Shown piece after piece: positions 26,855 through 35,557 of a stretch of DNA of 64,000 nucleotides. Source of the DNA: Pseudomonas yangonensis (GTDB taxonomy: Bacteria; Pseudomonadota; Gammaproteobacteria; Pseudomonadales; Pseudomonadaceae); assembly GCF_009932725.1 (NCBI RefSeq), contig NZ_BLJU01000016.1, positions 93,073-157,072 of the forward strand, written 5' to 3'. A program made the position numbers and the translations under genes. The first letter of the stretch is position 1; the number at the start of each line of letters is the position of its first letter. The notes under the pieces are model-generated. The model was given only the letters and a program-made list of their open reading frames with translations. It was not told where the DNA came from and did not search any database.

Positions 26855-28120
26855 TTAGATGAGAGTGCGCAAGCTTTCCAGCAGGCGCTCCAGCGCGCCT
26901 TGATTGGCCTTGAGTACGGAAAGGCCGGCCTGGCTCATACGCTGCATCTCGTCGGGTTCGCCCAGCAGTGCGGTGACCCTGCCTGCCAGTTGCTCGGCGT
27001 TTTCCACCTCGCTCAGGGCACCGGCTTCGCGCAACTGCGCAGCGATTTCCAGAAAGTTGAACAGATGCGGGCCGCTCAGCACGGGTTTGCCCAGGGCCGC
27101 CGGCTCCAGCAGGTTGTGCCCGCCGTTGGCCACCAGGCTGCCGCCGACGAAGGCGATGTCCGCCACTGCATAGAGAAACAGCAATTCACCCATGGTGTCG
27201 CCCAGCAGCACCTGGTCGCCAGGCTGGACAGCTTCGCCGGTGGAGCGACGGCGAGTCGTCATCCCCTGGCTCAGGCATAGATCATGGACCGCGTGGAAAC
27301 GCTCGGGGTGGCGCGGCACCAGAATCAGCATGGCGTTGTCACGAGTCTTCAGCAACTGGTGATGAGCGCTGAGGATGATCTCGTCTTCACCCGCATGGGT
27401 GCTGGCGGCGATCCACACCGGGCGCTGTCCGGCCTGCCACTGACGACGCAGTTCGGCAGCCCGTTGCGGCAGCTGGGCATCGATCTTCAGGTCGAACTTG
27501 ATCGAACCGGTCACTTCCACGCAGTCGGGCCGTGCCCCCAGCGTCAGGAAGCGCTGCGCCTCAGCCTCGGTCTGCACCGCGATCAGCGACAGTTCGGCGA
27601 GCATCGGCGCGGTGAGTTTGCCAAAGCGTGCATAGCCACGTGCCGAACGCTCGGACAGGCGCGCATTGGCCAGGGTCACCGGGATACCGCGTTTGGCGCA
27701 CTGGTGAATATGGTTCGGCCACAGCTCGGTTTCCATCACCACCGCCAGACGTGGTTGTACGCGGTCGAGAAAGCGTGCGGCGGCCCACGGCAGGTCGTAG
27801 GGCAGGTAGCAGTGCTGCACGCTGTCGCCGAACAGCGCCTGGATGCGCTCGGAGCCGGTCGGCGTCATGCAGGTCACGGTGACTGGCAGCTCGGGATAAC
27901 CTGCCTGCAGTGCGCGAATCATTGGCGCGGCGGCGATGCTTTCGCCCACCGATACCGCATGTACCCAGATGCCATCGGGTTTCATTGCCGGCAGGCCGAG
28001 GGAGAAGCGTTCGCTGATACGCCGAGCGTAGGCCGGCGCCTTGCGTGCGCGCAGCGCCAGGCGCAGGGCGATCAAGGGCAGGGCCAGGTGCAGCAGCAGG
28101 GTGTAGAGGAATCTGTTCAT
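26855..28120 (-). CDS. waaA: 3-deoxy-D-manno-octulosonic acid (Kdo) transferase
   Basis: WaaA adds Kdo residues from CMP-Kdo to the lipid A precursor at the cytoplasmic face of the inner membrane, the first step of LPS core assembly. The 421-residue protein has an N-terminal membrane anchor (FLYTLLLHLALPLIALRLAL) and GT-B domains with the conserved segments VHAVSVGES near residue 54, METELWPN near 127 and NARLSERS near 149. The ATG at 28120 gives the family length and start; the frame is open further upstream but that extension is not protein-like. The gene reads on the minus strand with a LysR gene just upstream on the same strand, and lies near other LPS genes in pseudomonads generally. Confidence 0.95.
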   Translation of the reverse strand: MNRFLYTLLLHLALPLIALRLALRARKAPAYARRISERFSLGLPAMKPDGIWVHAVSVGESIAAAPMIRALQAGYPELPVTVTCMTPTGSERIQALFGDSVQHCYLPYDLPWAAARFLDRVQPRLAVVMETELWPNHIHQCAKRGIPVTLANARLSERSARGYARFGKLTAPMLAELSLIAVQTEAEAQRFLTLGARPDCVEVTGSIKFDLKIDAQLPQRAAELRRQWQAGQRPVWIAASTHAGEDEIILSAHHQLLKTRDNAMLILVPRHPERFHAVHDLCLSQGMTTRRRSTGEAVQPGDQVLLGDTMGELLFLYAVADIAFVGGSLVANGGHNLLEPAALGKPVLSGPHLFNFLEIAAQLREAGALSEVENAEQLAGRVTALLGEPDEMQRMSQAGLSVLKANQGALERLLESLRTLI

Positions 28121-28163
28121 GGGCGCGCAGCTTAGCGTCGCCGGCGATGCGCTGGAAGGGCAG

Positions 28164-29051
28164 TCATGCCTGCGGCCGCAACAGTTCGCGCGCCAGGTAG
28201 TCGGCCAGCCAGCTGGCAGCGGGGCCGAGCGCGCCGTCGCGGCGGGTGACCAGTTCCACCACCAGCGGCAGCGGCGCCCAGTCGCTACGCAGCTCCTGCA
28301 GGTGGCCCTGGTAGGTTGGGTATTGCGCCACATGGCGCGGCAGCCAGGCCCAGCCAACGCCGCGAATCACCAGCTCGGCCATCACGTAGAAGCTGTCGGC
28401 GCGCCACACCAGCGGGCTGATCTGCTCGCCGCCGGGGTAGTGGCTGTCCTGCGGCGTCATCAGCAACTGGCGATGTTCGGCCAGGTCGCGACGTTCGACA
28501 CTGGCGAGTCCGGCCAGCGGATGGTTCGGGCTGCATACCGTGACCATCTCGATGGTGCCCAGGCGCTGGCTCTCCAGCTCCCGCGGCATCTGTTCGTGGT
28601 GAAACAGAAGGCCCAGGTCCGCCTGGCGCTGCAACAGCTTGCGCGCCACGTCACCCTGTGCGCCGCTGGAAAGCTGCACTTCTAGCAGGGGGAAGGCGTC
28701 GGCGAGCGCCTCGAGGCTGGCCAGTACTGGCTGGTAAGGCATGGCCTCGTCCTGCGCCAGGCGCAGCCTTGCTTCCTCGCCGCGGGCCAGCCCCAGCGCA
28801 CGGCCATCGAGGCGCTGGCATTGCTGTAACACGCTGCGCGCTTCCTCGAGCAGCGCCGTTCCCGCTTCGGTCAGTTGCGGCTGGCGCCCGCTGCTACGTT
28901 CGAACAGGGTGACGCCGAGATCGCTTTCGAGCAGGGCGATTGCGTTGCTGACGGCCGATTGCGCACGCCCGGTTTGTCGCGCCGCAGCGGAGAAGGATCG
29001 GCTCTCGGCGGTGCGAACGAACAGGTGAAGCTGGTCGAGATTCCAGTTCAT
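28164..29051 (-). CDS. LysR-family transcriptional regulator
   Basis: The 295-residue protein has an N-terminal winged helix-turn-helix (residues 1-60: LHLFVRTAESRSFSAAARQT, then AVSNAIALLESDLGVTLFER) and a C-terminal effector-binding domain of the LysR type (about 90-290). It is divergent from the SMR transporter gene at 29140, with 88 bases between the two starts. That spacer holds a perfect 8-bp inverted repeat with T-N11-A spacing right in front of its own start codon, the classical arrangement for autorepression and control of the divergent gene. The inducer is unknown. Confidence 0.9.
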   Translation of the reverse strand: MNWNLDQLHLFVRTAESRSFSAAARQTGRAQSAVSNAIALLESDLGVTLFERSSGRQPQLTEAGTALLEEARSVLQQCQRLDGRALGLARGEEARLRLAQDEAMPYQPVLASLEALADAFPLLEVQLSSGAQGDVARKLLQRQADLGLLFHHEQMPRELESQRLGTIEMVTVCSPNHPLAGLASVERRDLAEHRQLLMTPQDSHYPGGEQISPLVWRADSFYVMAELVIRGVGWAWLPRHVAQYPTYQGHLQELRSDWAPLPLVVELVTRRDGALGPAASWLADYLARELLRPQA

Positions 29052-29055
29052 GGCG

Positions 29056-29078
29056 ACCTATCTCTAGAATAGATAGGT
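29056..29078. promoter_or_regulatory. LysR-type operator between regulator and SMR gene
   Basis: ACCTATCT (29056-29063) and AGATAGGT (29071-29078) are perfect inverted repeats separated by CTAGAAT. This gives the T-N11-A pattern expected of a LysR recognition site. It begins five bases upstream of the regulator's ATG, so bound protein would block its own expression. Confidence 0.65.
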
Positions 29079-29139
29079 AATGACTTTATCCCATCATCGG
29101 GCAGCCTAGAATGGCGAGCATCTCTCAGGAGTCGCCATC

Positions 29140-29472
29140 ATGCCCGGATACCTCTATCTCGCCATTGCCATCGCGGCCGAAGTGATCGCCACCACCTCGA
29201 TGAAGGCGATCGACGGCTTCAGCAAACCCTTGCCGCTGCTGCTGGTGGTGGGCGGTTACGGCATTGCCTTCTGGATGCTGACGCTGGTGGTGCGCACCAT
29301 CCCGGTAGGCGTTGCCTACGCGATCTGGGCCGGGTTGGGCATCGTGCTGGTCAGCGTCGCCGCGATGTTCATCTACCAGCAAAAGCTCGACCTGCCGGCC
29401 GTACTGGGCATGGGGCTGATCGTCAGTGGTGTGGTGGTGATCCAGCTGTTCTCGCAATCGACCGGGCATTGA
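29140..29472 (+). CDS. Small multidrug resistance (SMR) transporter
   Basis: This 110-residue protein has four membrane segments and the invariant proton/drug-binding glutamate at residue 14 (AIAAEVIATTSMK). The motif AYAIWAGLG near residue 59 is typical of the EmrE/SugE family. SMR proteins work as antiparallel dimers that exchange protons for cationic compounds; members of the family also export guanidinium or polyamines, and the sequence alone does not settle the substrate. AGGAG (29127-29131) lies 8 bases before the ATG. Divergent pairing with a LysR regulator suggests inducible expression. Confidence 0.92.
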   Translation: MPGYLYLAIAIAAEVIATTSMKAIDGFSKPLPLLLVVGGYGIAFWMLTLVVRTIPVGVAYAIWAGLGIVLVSVAAMFIYQQKLDLPAVLGMGLIVSGVVVIQLFSQSTGH

Positions 29473-29534
29473 TGGCCGCGGGCGAGGAGACTGACGCGTT
29501 ATACTGCGCGCCTGTTTTTCGCCGAGGCCCGTTC

Positions 29535-30710
29535 ATGTCCCAGTCTCTCAGCACCGATGTCCTGATCGTTGGTGGCGGTATCGCCGGCCTCTGGCTCAAC
29601 GCCCGCCTGCGTCAGCAGGGCTTTGCCAGCATTTTGGTGGAGCGCGGCAGCCTGGGCGGCGGGCAGAGCCTGAAATCGCAGGGCATCATCCATGGCGGCG
29701 CCAAGTATGCCCTGCATGGCGCGCTGACCGGCGCCTCCGAAGCCATCGCCGATATGCCGCGCCGCTGGCGCGAGGCGCTGGCCGGTACGGGCGAACTGGA
29801 TTTGTCCGGCGTGCGTGTTCTCTCCGATGCCCATTACCTGTGGTCGCCCGGTACTCTGGCCGGCAACCTCACCAGTTTCTTCGCCAGCAAGGCGGTGCGC
29901 GGCCGAGTCGATCAGGTCAAGGGCGAGCAACTGCCGCCGGCGCTGCAGCATCCGAAGTTCAAGGGCAAGGTCTATCGTCTGGCCGAGCTGGTGCTCGACG
30001 TGCCGAGCCTGATCGCTCGCCTGGCCGAACTGGCCGGCGGCGGACTGCTGGCTGCCGAGCGTATCGAACCACTGCAGGAACATGGCGAGCTGTGCGGGCT
30101 GATCGTCGACGGCCGCGAGATTCGTGCACAGCGCGTGGTGCTTAGTGCTGGCGCCGGCAACGCCGAGCTGCTCGCGGCGTTGGGCATCGAGCAGCCGGCG
30201 CAGCAGTTGCGTCCCTTGCATATGGTGCTGGCCAAGGGGCCGGCGCTGAAGCCGCTGTACGCTCACTGCCTCGGCGGTGGGCCCAAGCCGCGGGTGACCG
30301 TCACCACCCATCCGGCGGCCGATGGCCAATGGGTCTGGTATCTGGGCGGCGATCTGGCTGAAGCCGATGGCGTCGCCCGCGACGAGGCGGCGCAGATCCA
30401 GGCCGCGCAGAAGGAAATGGCAGCGTTGCTGCCCTGGGTCGATCAGAGCCAGACGCGCTGGGCCACGCTGCGTGTGGATCGCGCCGAACCCGCGCAGTCG
30501 GGCCTGGTGCGCCCGGACAACGCCTTTCTCGCAGAACAGCAGCGCCTGCTGGTGGGTTGGCCAACCAAGCTGGCGCTGGCGCCGGACTTCGCCGATCGGG
30601 TGCTGGCCACGCTGCAGCGTGAACATGTGCAGCCGGCGGCTCATGCACCGCTGCCCGAGCTGCCACGCCCACCGCTGGGCCAGCCAGTCTGGGAGGCGCT
30701 GCTGCCATGA
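29535..30710 (+). CDS. FAD-dependent oxidoreductase (DAO superfamily)
   Basis: The 391-residue protein starts with a Rossmann dinucleotide motif (VLIVGGGIAGLW) for FAD and has the general layout of the D-amino-acid-oxidase / glycerol-3-phosphate dehydrogenase superfamily, including the second nucleotide contact VVLSAGAGNAELL near residue 205. The ATG at 29535 places the FAD motif at residue 9 as usual; the frame is open upstream to the SMR stop but without family likeness. The next gene, an aldo/keto reductase, overlaps by four bases. The same pair occurs at this position in other pseudomonads. The substrate is not known. Confidence 0.85.
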   Translation: MSQSLSTDVLIVGGGIAGLWLNARLRQQGFASILVERGSLGGGQSLKSQGIIHGGAKYALHGALTGASEAIADMPRRWREALAGTGELDLSGVRVLSDAHYLWSPGTLAGNLTSFFASKAVRGRVDQVKGEQLPPALQHPKFKGKVYRLAELVLDVPSLIARLAELAGGGLLAAERIEPLQEHGELCGLIVDGREIRAQRVVLSAGAGNAELLAALGIEQPAQQLRPLHMVLAKGPALKPLYAHCLGGGPKPRVTVTTHPAADGQWVWYLGGDLAEADGVARDEAAQIQAAQKEMAALLPWVDQSQTRWATLRVDRAEPAQSGLVRPDNAFLAEQQRLLVGWPTKLALAPDFADRVLATLQREHVQPAAHAPLPELPRPPLGQPVWEALLP

Positions 30711-31516
30711 CTACGTTGCACGGTCTGCATCGCCCGCTGGGCTCCACCGGTTTGCGGGTTTCGCCGCTGGGCCTCGGTACGGTCAAGCTCGGCCGCGACC
30801 AAGGTGTGAAGTACCCCAACGGCTTCACCATTCCCGACGACGCCCAGGCTCGTGCCCTGCTGAATCAGGCGCGCGAATTGGGCATCAATCTGATCGATAC
30901 CGCGCCTGCCTATGGTATCAGCGAGCAGCGTCTCGGCCCGCTGCTGCGTGGCCAGCGTGATGAGTGGGTCATCGTCAGCAAGACCGGCGAAGAGTTCGAG
31001 CAGGGCCAGTCGCATTTCGACTTCTCGCCGGCGCATACCCGTCTATCGGTCGAGCGCAGCCTCAAACGCCTGGAAACCGACCGTATCGACCTGCTGCTGG
31101 TGCATTCCGACGGCAACGACCTGCGCGTGCTGCAAGACACCGGCGTCTATCAGACGCTGGCCGAGCTCAAGCGCGAAGGCAAGATTCTCGCCTACGGCAT
31201 TTCCGGCAAGACCGTCGAGGGCGGGTTGCTGGCCCTGGAGCAGGGCGACTGCGCCATGGTCACCTATAACCTCGGCGAGCAGGGCGAGAAACCGGTATTG
31301 GACTACGCTGCCAGTCATGCCAAAGGCATTCTGATCAAGAAGGCGCTGGCCAGCGGCCACGCCTGCCTGGCCGAGGGTGTCGACCCGGTGCGCGCCAGTT
31401 TCGAGCTGATCTTCGCCCATCCGGGCGTCAGCAGCGCCATCGTCGGCACCATCACGCCTGCGCACCTGGCGGCCAATGTGGCAACCGTGGCCTCCGTGCT
31501 GCAAGGCCTTGGCTGA
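30707..31516 (+). CDS. Aldo/keto reductase
   Basis: The 269 residues form an NADPH-dependent TIM-barrel reductase. Visible marks are the opening LGSTGLRVSPLGLGTVKLG, the NLIDTAPAYG segment with the catalytic Asp and Tyr near residues 64-69, the lysine in VIVSKTGE near 90, and the C-terminal VSSAIVGTITPAHL that closes over the cofactor phosphate. It is translationally coupled to the FAD oxidoreductase (ATGA overlap), so the two probably act on related metabolites. Substrate unknown. Confidence 0.9.
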   Translation: MTTLHGLHRPLGSTGLRVSPLGLGTVKLGRDQGVKYPNGFTIPDDAQARALLNQARELGINLIDTAPAYGISEQRLGPLLRGQRDEWVIVSKTGEEFEQGQSHFDFSPAHTRLSVERSLKRLETDRIDLLLVHSDGNDLRVLQDTGVYQTLAELKREGKILAYGISGKTVEGGLLALEQGDCAMVTYNLGEQGEKPVLDYAASHAKGILIKKALASGHACLAEGVDPVRASFELIFAHPGVSSAIVGTITPAHLAANVATVASVLQGLG

Positions 31517-31659
31517 GGTTTCGGTCACGTCCTCTTACAGCCTTGGGTTGTATTGGTTGGCCGGCTTGGGGCAGCCTTGAGCGGTTTTCGCTTCAATCTG
31601 ACCTCGCGTGAGCGCTGGCCGCCGAGCCGGCTCACACCCAGACGGAACAAGGAGTCGAG

Positions 31660-32568
31660 ATGGCGCGTACGCTGATCCGCAAGGACCCGAGTAACTTCAA
31701 GACCCTACCGCTGTTCGTCGAAGCCAGCCCGGATGGGCTGAGCTACCAGAGCCTGGGGCAGCCGCTGAACTTCCAGCAGATGCTCGAACGCCGCCGCCCG
31801 GTCGAAGTGGCGGACAGCTCGCGTTTTTCCGTGGAGCTGGCCAACCTTGGCGTCTCGGTGCGCCTGACCCTGCGCCTGCAGGGGCGCGACTACTGGTTGC
31901 TGGTGCGTCAGCGCCGCCCTGATCGTGGCGACACCGTGCTCAAGCTGATTTCCGGCTACGTGCCGGCGCATGAGCTCAATCTGCCGCTGCTCACCGCCAT
32001 TCAGGAAGTAGCCGAGGAATGCCTGCTGGAAAGCGCCGATGGCTGGCTGAGCGGGCGTTTCGCCGATACCTGGTTGCCTACGCCCTATCAGGGCACGCTG
32101 CGTTATCGCGAAGCCAGCCATTTTCGCCTCAGTCCCCTGTCCGGCGCCGCGCGTCCGGTGCAGTGCGGCAACCTGACCCTGCTGGAAAGACCGCGCGCCT
32201 ACGTGCATCTGCCGACCGCGTCACTGCAACTGGTTTACGACCTGAGCCTGGAGCTGCCGCGCGATGCCCGTCAACTGAGCCTGTTCCATGTCGATGAGTG
32301 CCTGGAGGATGGCCGCCTGGTGGCGCGTCTGGAGCGTCGGCGGCCGGATATCTATCTGCTGGCGCTGCACCGGGGTGTGCCCAGTGGCGGTTTGTTCACC
32401 TTGCGCAAGGGTGAGCTGCAGGCCGCCAGCACACGCGGGGTGTGGCTATCGGAGAGCTTCGCCGAGCAGGATGGCTGGCTGGTGCGTGACGAGCGGGTTC
32501 GCTGGAAAGACTGGCTGCTGCGTTATGGTGTGAAGACGCCGCAGCGGCGCGCAATGGCCAGCGCCTAA
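31660..32568 (+). CDS. Conserved Pseudomonas protein with degenerate Nudix-like motif
   Basis: I do not recognise a named function. The 302-residue protein has no signal peptide or membrane segment. Around residues 103-128 it reads SGYVPAHE, nine residues, then QEVAEECLL, which resembles the Nudix box GX5EX7REUXEEXGU but with two extra residues, Gln for Arg and no final Gly. It may therefore be a Nudix-fold protein that hydrolyses a nucleotide diphosphate or has lost catalysis. GGAG in AAGGAGTCGAG lies 8 bases before the ATG. It faces the YtjB-type gene end to end with 16 bases between the stops. Confidence 0.7.
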   Translation: MARTLIRKDPSNFKTLPLFVEASPDGLSYQSLGQPLNFQQMLERRRPVEVADSSRFSVELANLGVSVRLTLRLQGRDYWLLVRQRRPDRGDTVLKLISGYVPAHELNLPLLTAIQEVAEECLLESADGWLSGRFADTWLPTPYQGTLRYREASHFRLSPLSGAARPVQCGNLTLLERPRAYVHLPTASLQLVYDLSLELPRDARQLSLFHVDECLEDGRLVARLERRRPDIYLLALHRGVPSGGLFTLRKGELQAASTRGVWLSESFAEQDGWLVRDERVRWKDWLLRYGVKTPQRRAMASA

Positions 32569-32575
32569 TGGGTGA

Positions 32576-32599
32576 AGCCGGGCGTCAGTGCGCCCGGCT
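32576..32599. terminator. Shared stem-loop between convergent genes
   Basis: AGCCGGGCG (32576-32584) pairs with CGCCCGGCT (32591-32599) across a 6-base loop that contains the stop codon of the minus-strand gene. No T-run is present on either side, so termination would need Rho or the stem serves mRNA stability. Confidence 0.5.
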
Positions 32600-34105
32600 G
32601 TCGTGCATGCGCGTCAGCTGTCGCTCCAGCAGCGCCGGATAAGGATCGAGCAGGCGCTCGACGCAGCTGGCCCCTTCAGGGCTGGCGATCGGACGGATGC
32701 GGGCGCGCTGACGCGCCAGGGCATCCTGCGCGACGCGCTGTTCCACCAGCAGCAGGTTGCGGCTGTGCTGCGACAAGGCCAGCGCGTCCAGGGCGCTGTC
32801 GCTGAGCAGCAGTTCGGCCTGGCCCAGGTCCTCCAGATCGCTGCCCAGAGTCAGACCCAGCTGCAGTTGCAGGGTGATACCGCTGTCGGCGACCTCGATC
32901 TGCAGGGCATGGCCCAGCGCGCGCATCAGCTCGCCGCAGCAGATGGCGTGGGTCAGGTAGTCCTCGCCGCACTCGCGCTCGTGGAACAGCATCAGGCTGC
33001 TGCCGTCCTTGAGGGTATGCAGTTGCCCCTGATACAGCGCAGCGGCCTGTTCCAGGCAGCCCCGGTAACGATCCAGCAGGTCCAGCAGGCGTGTACGCGG
33101 CAGGCGGCGCAGTTGCTCCTGGGCGCCGAGCTGAATGGCCAGTACGGCGCTGGCCCGCGACGGGCCTGGCACCTGGGCAGCGGGCACAGAAACTTCGGGC
33201 TCGTCGCGCAGATCGGCGAAGGGATCGTCCGGTTCTATCGAGTCGGGCCAGGGCTTGAGCGCTTCGTCGTCGCTGTCCAGTTCATCGAAAGCATGTCCGG
33301 CGCGAGGCTGTTCTGGCTCCTCGTCGAAACGCCCGTCGTCTTCTTCCGTGAGATAGTCGTCAACCTCATCGAGCAGCGGCTCGTCATCCAGCTCCGGCTC
33401 GGGTTCCGGCTTTTCCGGCACCAGGCGTGCCTGCAGCTGGCGCGCCAGGTCGCCGATCTCGTCGTTGCGCCCCGCGCCGGGGGCGGGATCGTCCGGATCA
33501 CGCAGCCACAGGCGCATCTGCAGCAAAGGCGTGGAGATATGCCGGCCCAGGCGCATGCTCAGCGACAGGGTCAGGGCCAGCAGGATCAGGCTGAGAATGC
33601 CCATGCTCTGCAGGCTGATGGTCATCGGCTGCTGGAACTGACTCATGTCCAGACTGATGCGCAGCTGCCCGGCCATCACTTCCTGGAAGGTGATGGAGGT
33701 GGAATACAGGCCTTCGGTTTCGCCCAGCACGCTGCGAGTCGGGCGTGGGCCCGCTTCGGCGAGGATGCGGCTGTCCACGCTGTAGATGGCGGCATGGGCC
33801 ACCAGCGGGTTCTTTGCCAGGTTACTGAGCAATACGTTGAGGCTGAGGATGTCGTTGGACACCAGCAGTTCGGTGGCCGAGGCCGCCGTCTGGGTGATCA
33901 GCGCCTGACCCAGCGCATCGGCCTGTTGCTGCATGGCCTGCTTGAACTGCATACCCATGACCCAGGCGTAGATGACCATCGCCAACGCCACCAGCAACAG
34001 GCTGTGGCTGGCGATGCGCAGCACCAGGGGCACCCGCCGCTGACGCAGCGCGTGGAAGATCATGATGAAGAAATTGTCGGGTTTGACGGGCGCGGGCCGG
34101 TTCAC
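32585..34105 (-). CDS. YtjB/Smp-family membrane protein with HAMP-like and degenerate cyclase-like domains
   Basis: The 506-residue protein has two membrane segments (about residues 25-48 and 165-192) flanking a short periplasmic domain, a HAMP-like linker (about 193-240), a very acidic low-complexity stretch (about 245-320) and a C-terminal domain (about 330-480) resembling class III nucleotide cyclases in outline (VLAIQLG, then LLDLLDRYRGCLEQAAALYQG and LKDGSSLMLF). The metal-binding aspartates of active cyclases are not evident. E. coli ytjB (smp) also lies divergent from serB, as here. The start is uncertain: GTG at 34105 precedes NRPAPVKPDNFF, with an ATG at 34063. It may be a membrane sensor or scaffold; the function is unknown. 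Confidence 0.75.
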   Translation of the reverse strand: MNRPAPVKPDNFFIMIFHALRQRRVPLVLRIASHSLLLVALAMVIYAWVMGMQFKQAMQQQADALGQALITQTAASATELLVSNDILSLNVLLSNLAKNPLVAHAAIYSVDSRILAEAGPRPTRSVLGETEGLYSTSITFQEVMAGQLRISLDMSQFQQPMTISLQSMGILSLILLALTLSLSMRLGRHISTPLLQMRLWLRDPDDPAPGAGRNDEIGDLARQLQARLVPEKPEPEPELDDEPLLDEVDDYLTEEDDGRFDEEPEQPRAGHAFDELDSDDEALKPWPDSIEPDDPFADLRDEPEVSVPAAQVPGPSRASAVLAIQLGAQEQLRRLPRTRLLDLLDRYRGCLEQAAALYQGQLHTLKDGSSLMLFHERECGEDYLTHAICCGELMRALGHALQIEVADSGITLQLQLGLTLGSDLEDLGQAELLLSDSALDALALSQHSRNLLLVEQRVAQDALARQRARIRPIASPEGASCVERLLDPYPALLERQLTRMHDSRAH

Positions 34106-34279
34106 AGAGCACGGCTCTTGTCGACTGAAGTTGCCGCGCAGTATAGCGAGCGGTCTGGAGCGGGCAAAGCGCATGGCTGCCCGGATCGAAGGGAAACTGG
34201 GTAGAATGTGCGCCTTTTCGTCGGCCGGCGGCCAAATCGTCGCCTGCCTGCCTCAATCGTTTGCCTTGGAGGGTGCGTC

Positions 34280-35494
34280 TTGCGCGAAATCGTCCTGATC
34301 AATATCACCGGCGAAGACCGCCCCGGACTCACCGCAGCCATCACCGGTGTGCTGGCTCAGGGCGGGGTGAACATCCTCGATATCGGTCAGGCGGTGATCC
34401 ACGACACCCTGTCGTTCGGCATCCTCATCGAGATTCCGGACAACGGTCGCTCCCAGGCCGTGCTCAAGGATCTGCTGTTCACCGCCTACGAGCTGGATCA
34501 GCAGGTGCGCTTCACCCCGGTTTCCGAAGACGACTACCGCCAGTGGGTGAGCGGCCAGGGCAAGGCCCGCCATATCGTCACCCTGCTGACGCGCAAGGTC
34601 AGTGCCGAACAGTTGCAGCGGGTCAGCGCCATCACCGCCAAGTACGGCCTGAATATCGATCATATCGACCGTCTTTCCGGGCGCATGCCGCTGGACATGC
34701 CCGCCGAGCAAGGCAAGGGCTGCATCGAATTCTCCGTGCGTGGCGAACCGGCCGACCCGGTGGCGCTGCGTGCCGAGTTTCTCAGCGTGGCGCAGGAGCT
34801 CAACGTCGACATCGCCTTCCAGCGCGACTCGGTGTTCCGACGCAATCGTCGCCTGGCGGTATTCGACATGGACTCGACGCTGATCGAGGCCGAAGTGATC
34901 GACGAACTGGCCAAGGCAGCAGGCGTGGGCGAACAGGTGGCCGAGATCACCGAACGGGCCATGCGCGGCGAGCTGGATTTTCGCGCCAGCTTCAAGGAAC
35001 GCCTGGGCCTGCTGCAGGGTTTGTCGGAGGACGTGCTCGAGGAGATAGGCGCCTCGCTGCGCCTGACCGAGGGGGCCGAGGTGCTGTTCGCCGAACTCAA
35101 GCGCCTGGGTTACAAGACCGCGATTCTCTCAGGCGGCTTCACCTATTTCGCCAAGCAGCTGCAGGCCAGGCTGGGTATCGACTACGTGTTCGCCAACGAA
35201 CTGCAGATCGAGAACGGCAAGGTCACCGGAGTGGCGGTCGAGCCCATCGTCGATGCGCAGCGCAAGGCCGATCTGCTGCGCGAACTGGCGCACAAGGAAG
35301 GCTTGCAGCTGGAGCAGACCATCGCGGTTGGCGATGGCGCCAATGACCTGCCGATGCTTGGCCTGGCCGGCCTCGGTGTGGCGTTCCGTGCCAAGCCGCT
35401 GGTCAAGCAATCGGCCAAGCAGGCGATCTCCACCCTGGGGCTGGACGGCATTCTTTATCTGTTGGGCTTCCGTGATCGCGAGGGACAGGAGTAA
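34280..35494 (+). CDS. serB: Phosphoserine phosphatase with N-terminal ACT domains
   Basis: SerB performs the last step of serine synthesis, phosphoserine to serine. The 404-residue product has two ACT-like regulatory domains (residues 1-170, opening REIVLINITGEDRPGLTAAI) followed by a HAD phosphatase with nucleophile motif DMDSTLIEAE near residue 196, the lysine-containing later motifs and GDGANDLPM near 352. The start is TTG at 34280: GGAGG lies 8 bases upstream and the conserved N-terminus begins exactly there, so the longer open frame from 34208 is rejected. A strong terminator follows the stop. Confidence 0.95.
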   Translation: MREIVLINITGEDRPGLTAAITGVLAQGGVNILDIGQAVIHDTLSFGILIEIPDNGRSQAVLKDLLFTAYELDQQVRFTPVSEDDYRQWVSGQGKARHIVTLLTRKVSAEQLQRVSAITAKYGLNIDHIDRLSGRMPLDMPAEQGKGCIEFSVRGEPADPVALRAEFLSVAQELNVDIAFQRDSVFRRNRRLAVFDMDSTLIEAEVIDELAKAAGVGEQVAEITERAMRGELDFRASFKERLGLLQGLSEDVLEEIGASLRLTEGAEVLFAELKRLGYKTAILSGGFTYFAKQLQARLGIDYVFANELQIENGKVTGVAVEPIVDAQRKADLLRELAHKEGLQLEQTIAVGDGANDLPMLGLAGLGVAFRAKPLVKQSAKQAISTLGLDGILYLLGFRDREGQE

Positions 35495-35516
35495 GCGTCG
35501 CGTCCTCTCGCAAATG

Positions 35517-35544
35517 AAAAAGCCGCCTGTTCAGGCGGCTTTTT
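35517..35544. terminator. Bidirectional intrinsic terminator between serB and fimX
   Basis: AAAAAGCCGCCTG (35517-35529) and CAGGCGGCTTTTT (35532-35544) form a perfect 13-bp stem. The T-run serves serB on the plus strand and the A-run serves fimX on the minus strand. Confidence 0.92.
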
Positions 35545-35557
35545 CGTTGCTGCGACC

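Noticed and set aside
28121..28357. Upstream extension of waaA
   Set aside because: The extension overlaps the LysR gene and reads Trp/Arg/Cys-rich out-of-frame sequence; the membrane anchor begins at 28120.
32588..34204. 538-codon plus-strand open frame opposite the YtjB-type gene
   Set aside because: Low-complexity Gln/Gly/Ala sequence; the minus strand encodes membrane segments and a HAMP-like linker.
34208..34279. Upstream extension of serB
   Set aside because: The ACT domain and a GGAGG ribosome site both place the start at TTG 34280; the extension is unrelated to the family.
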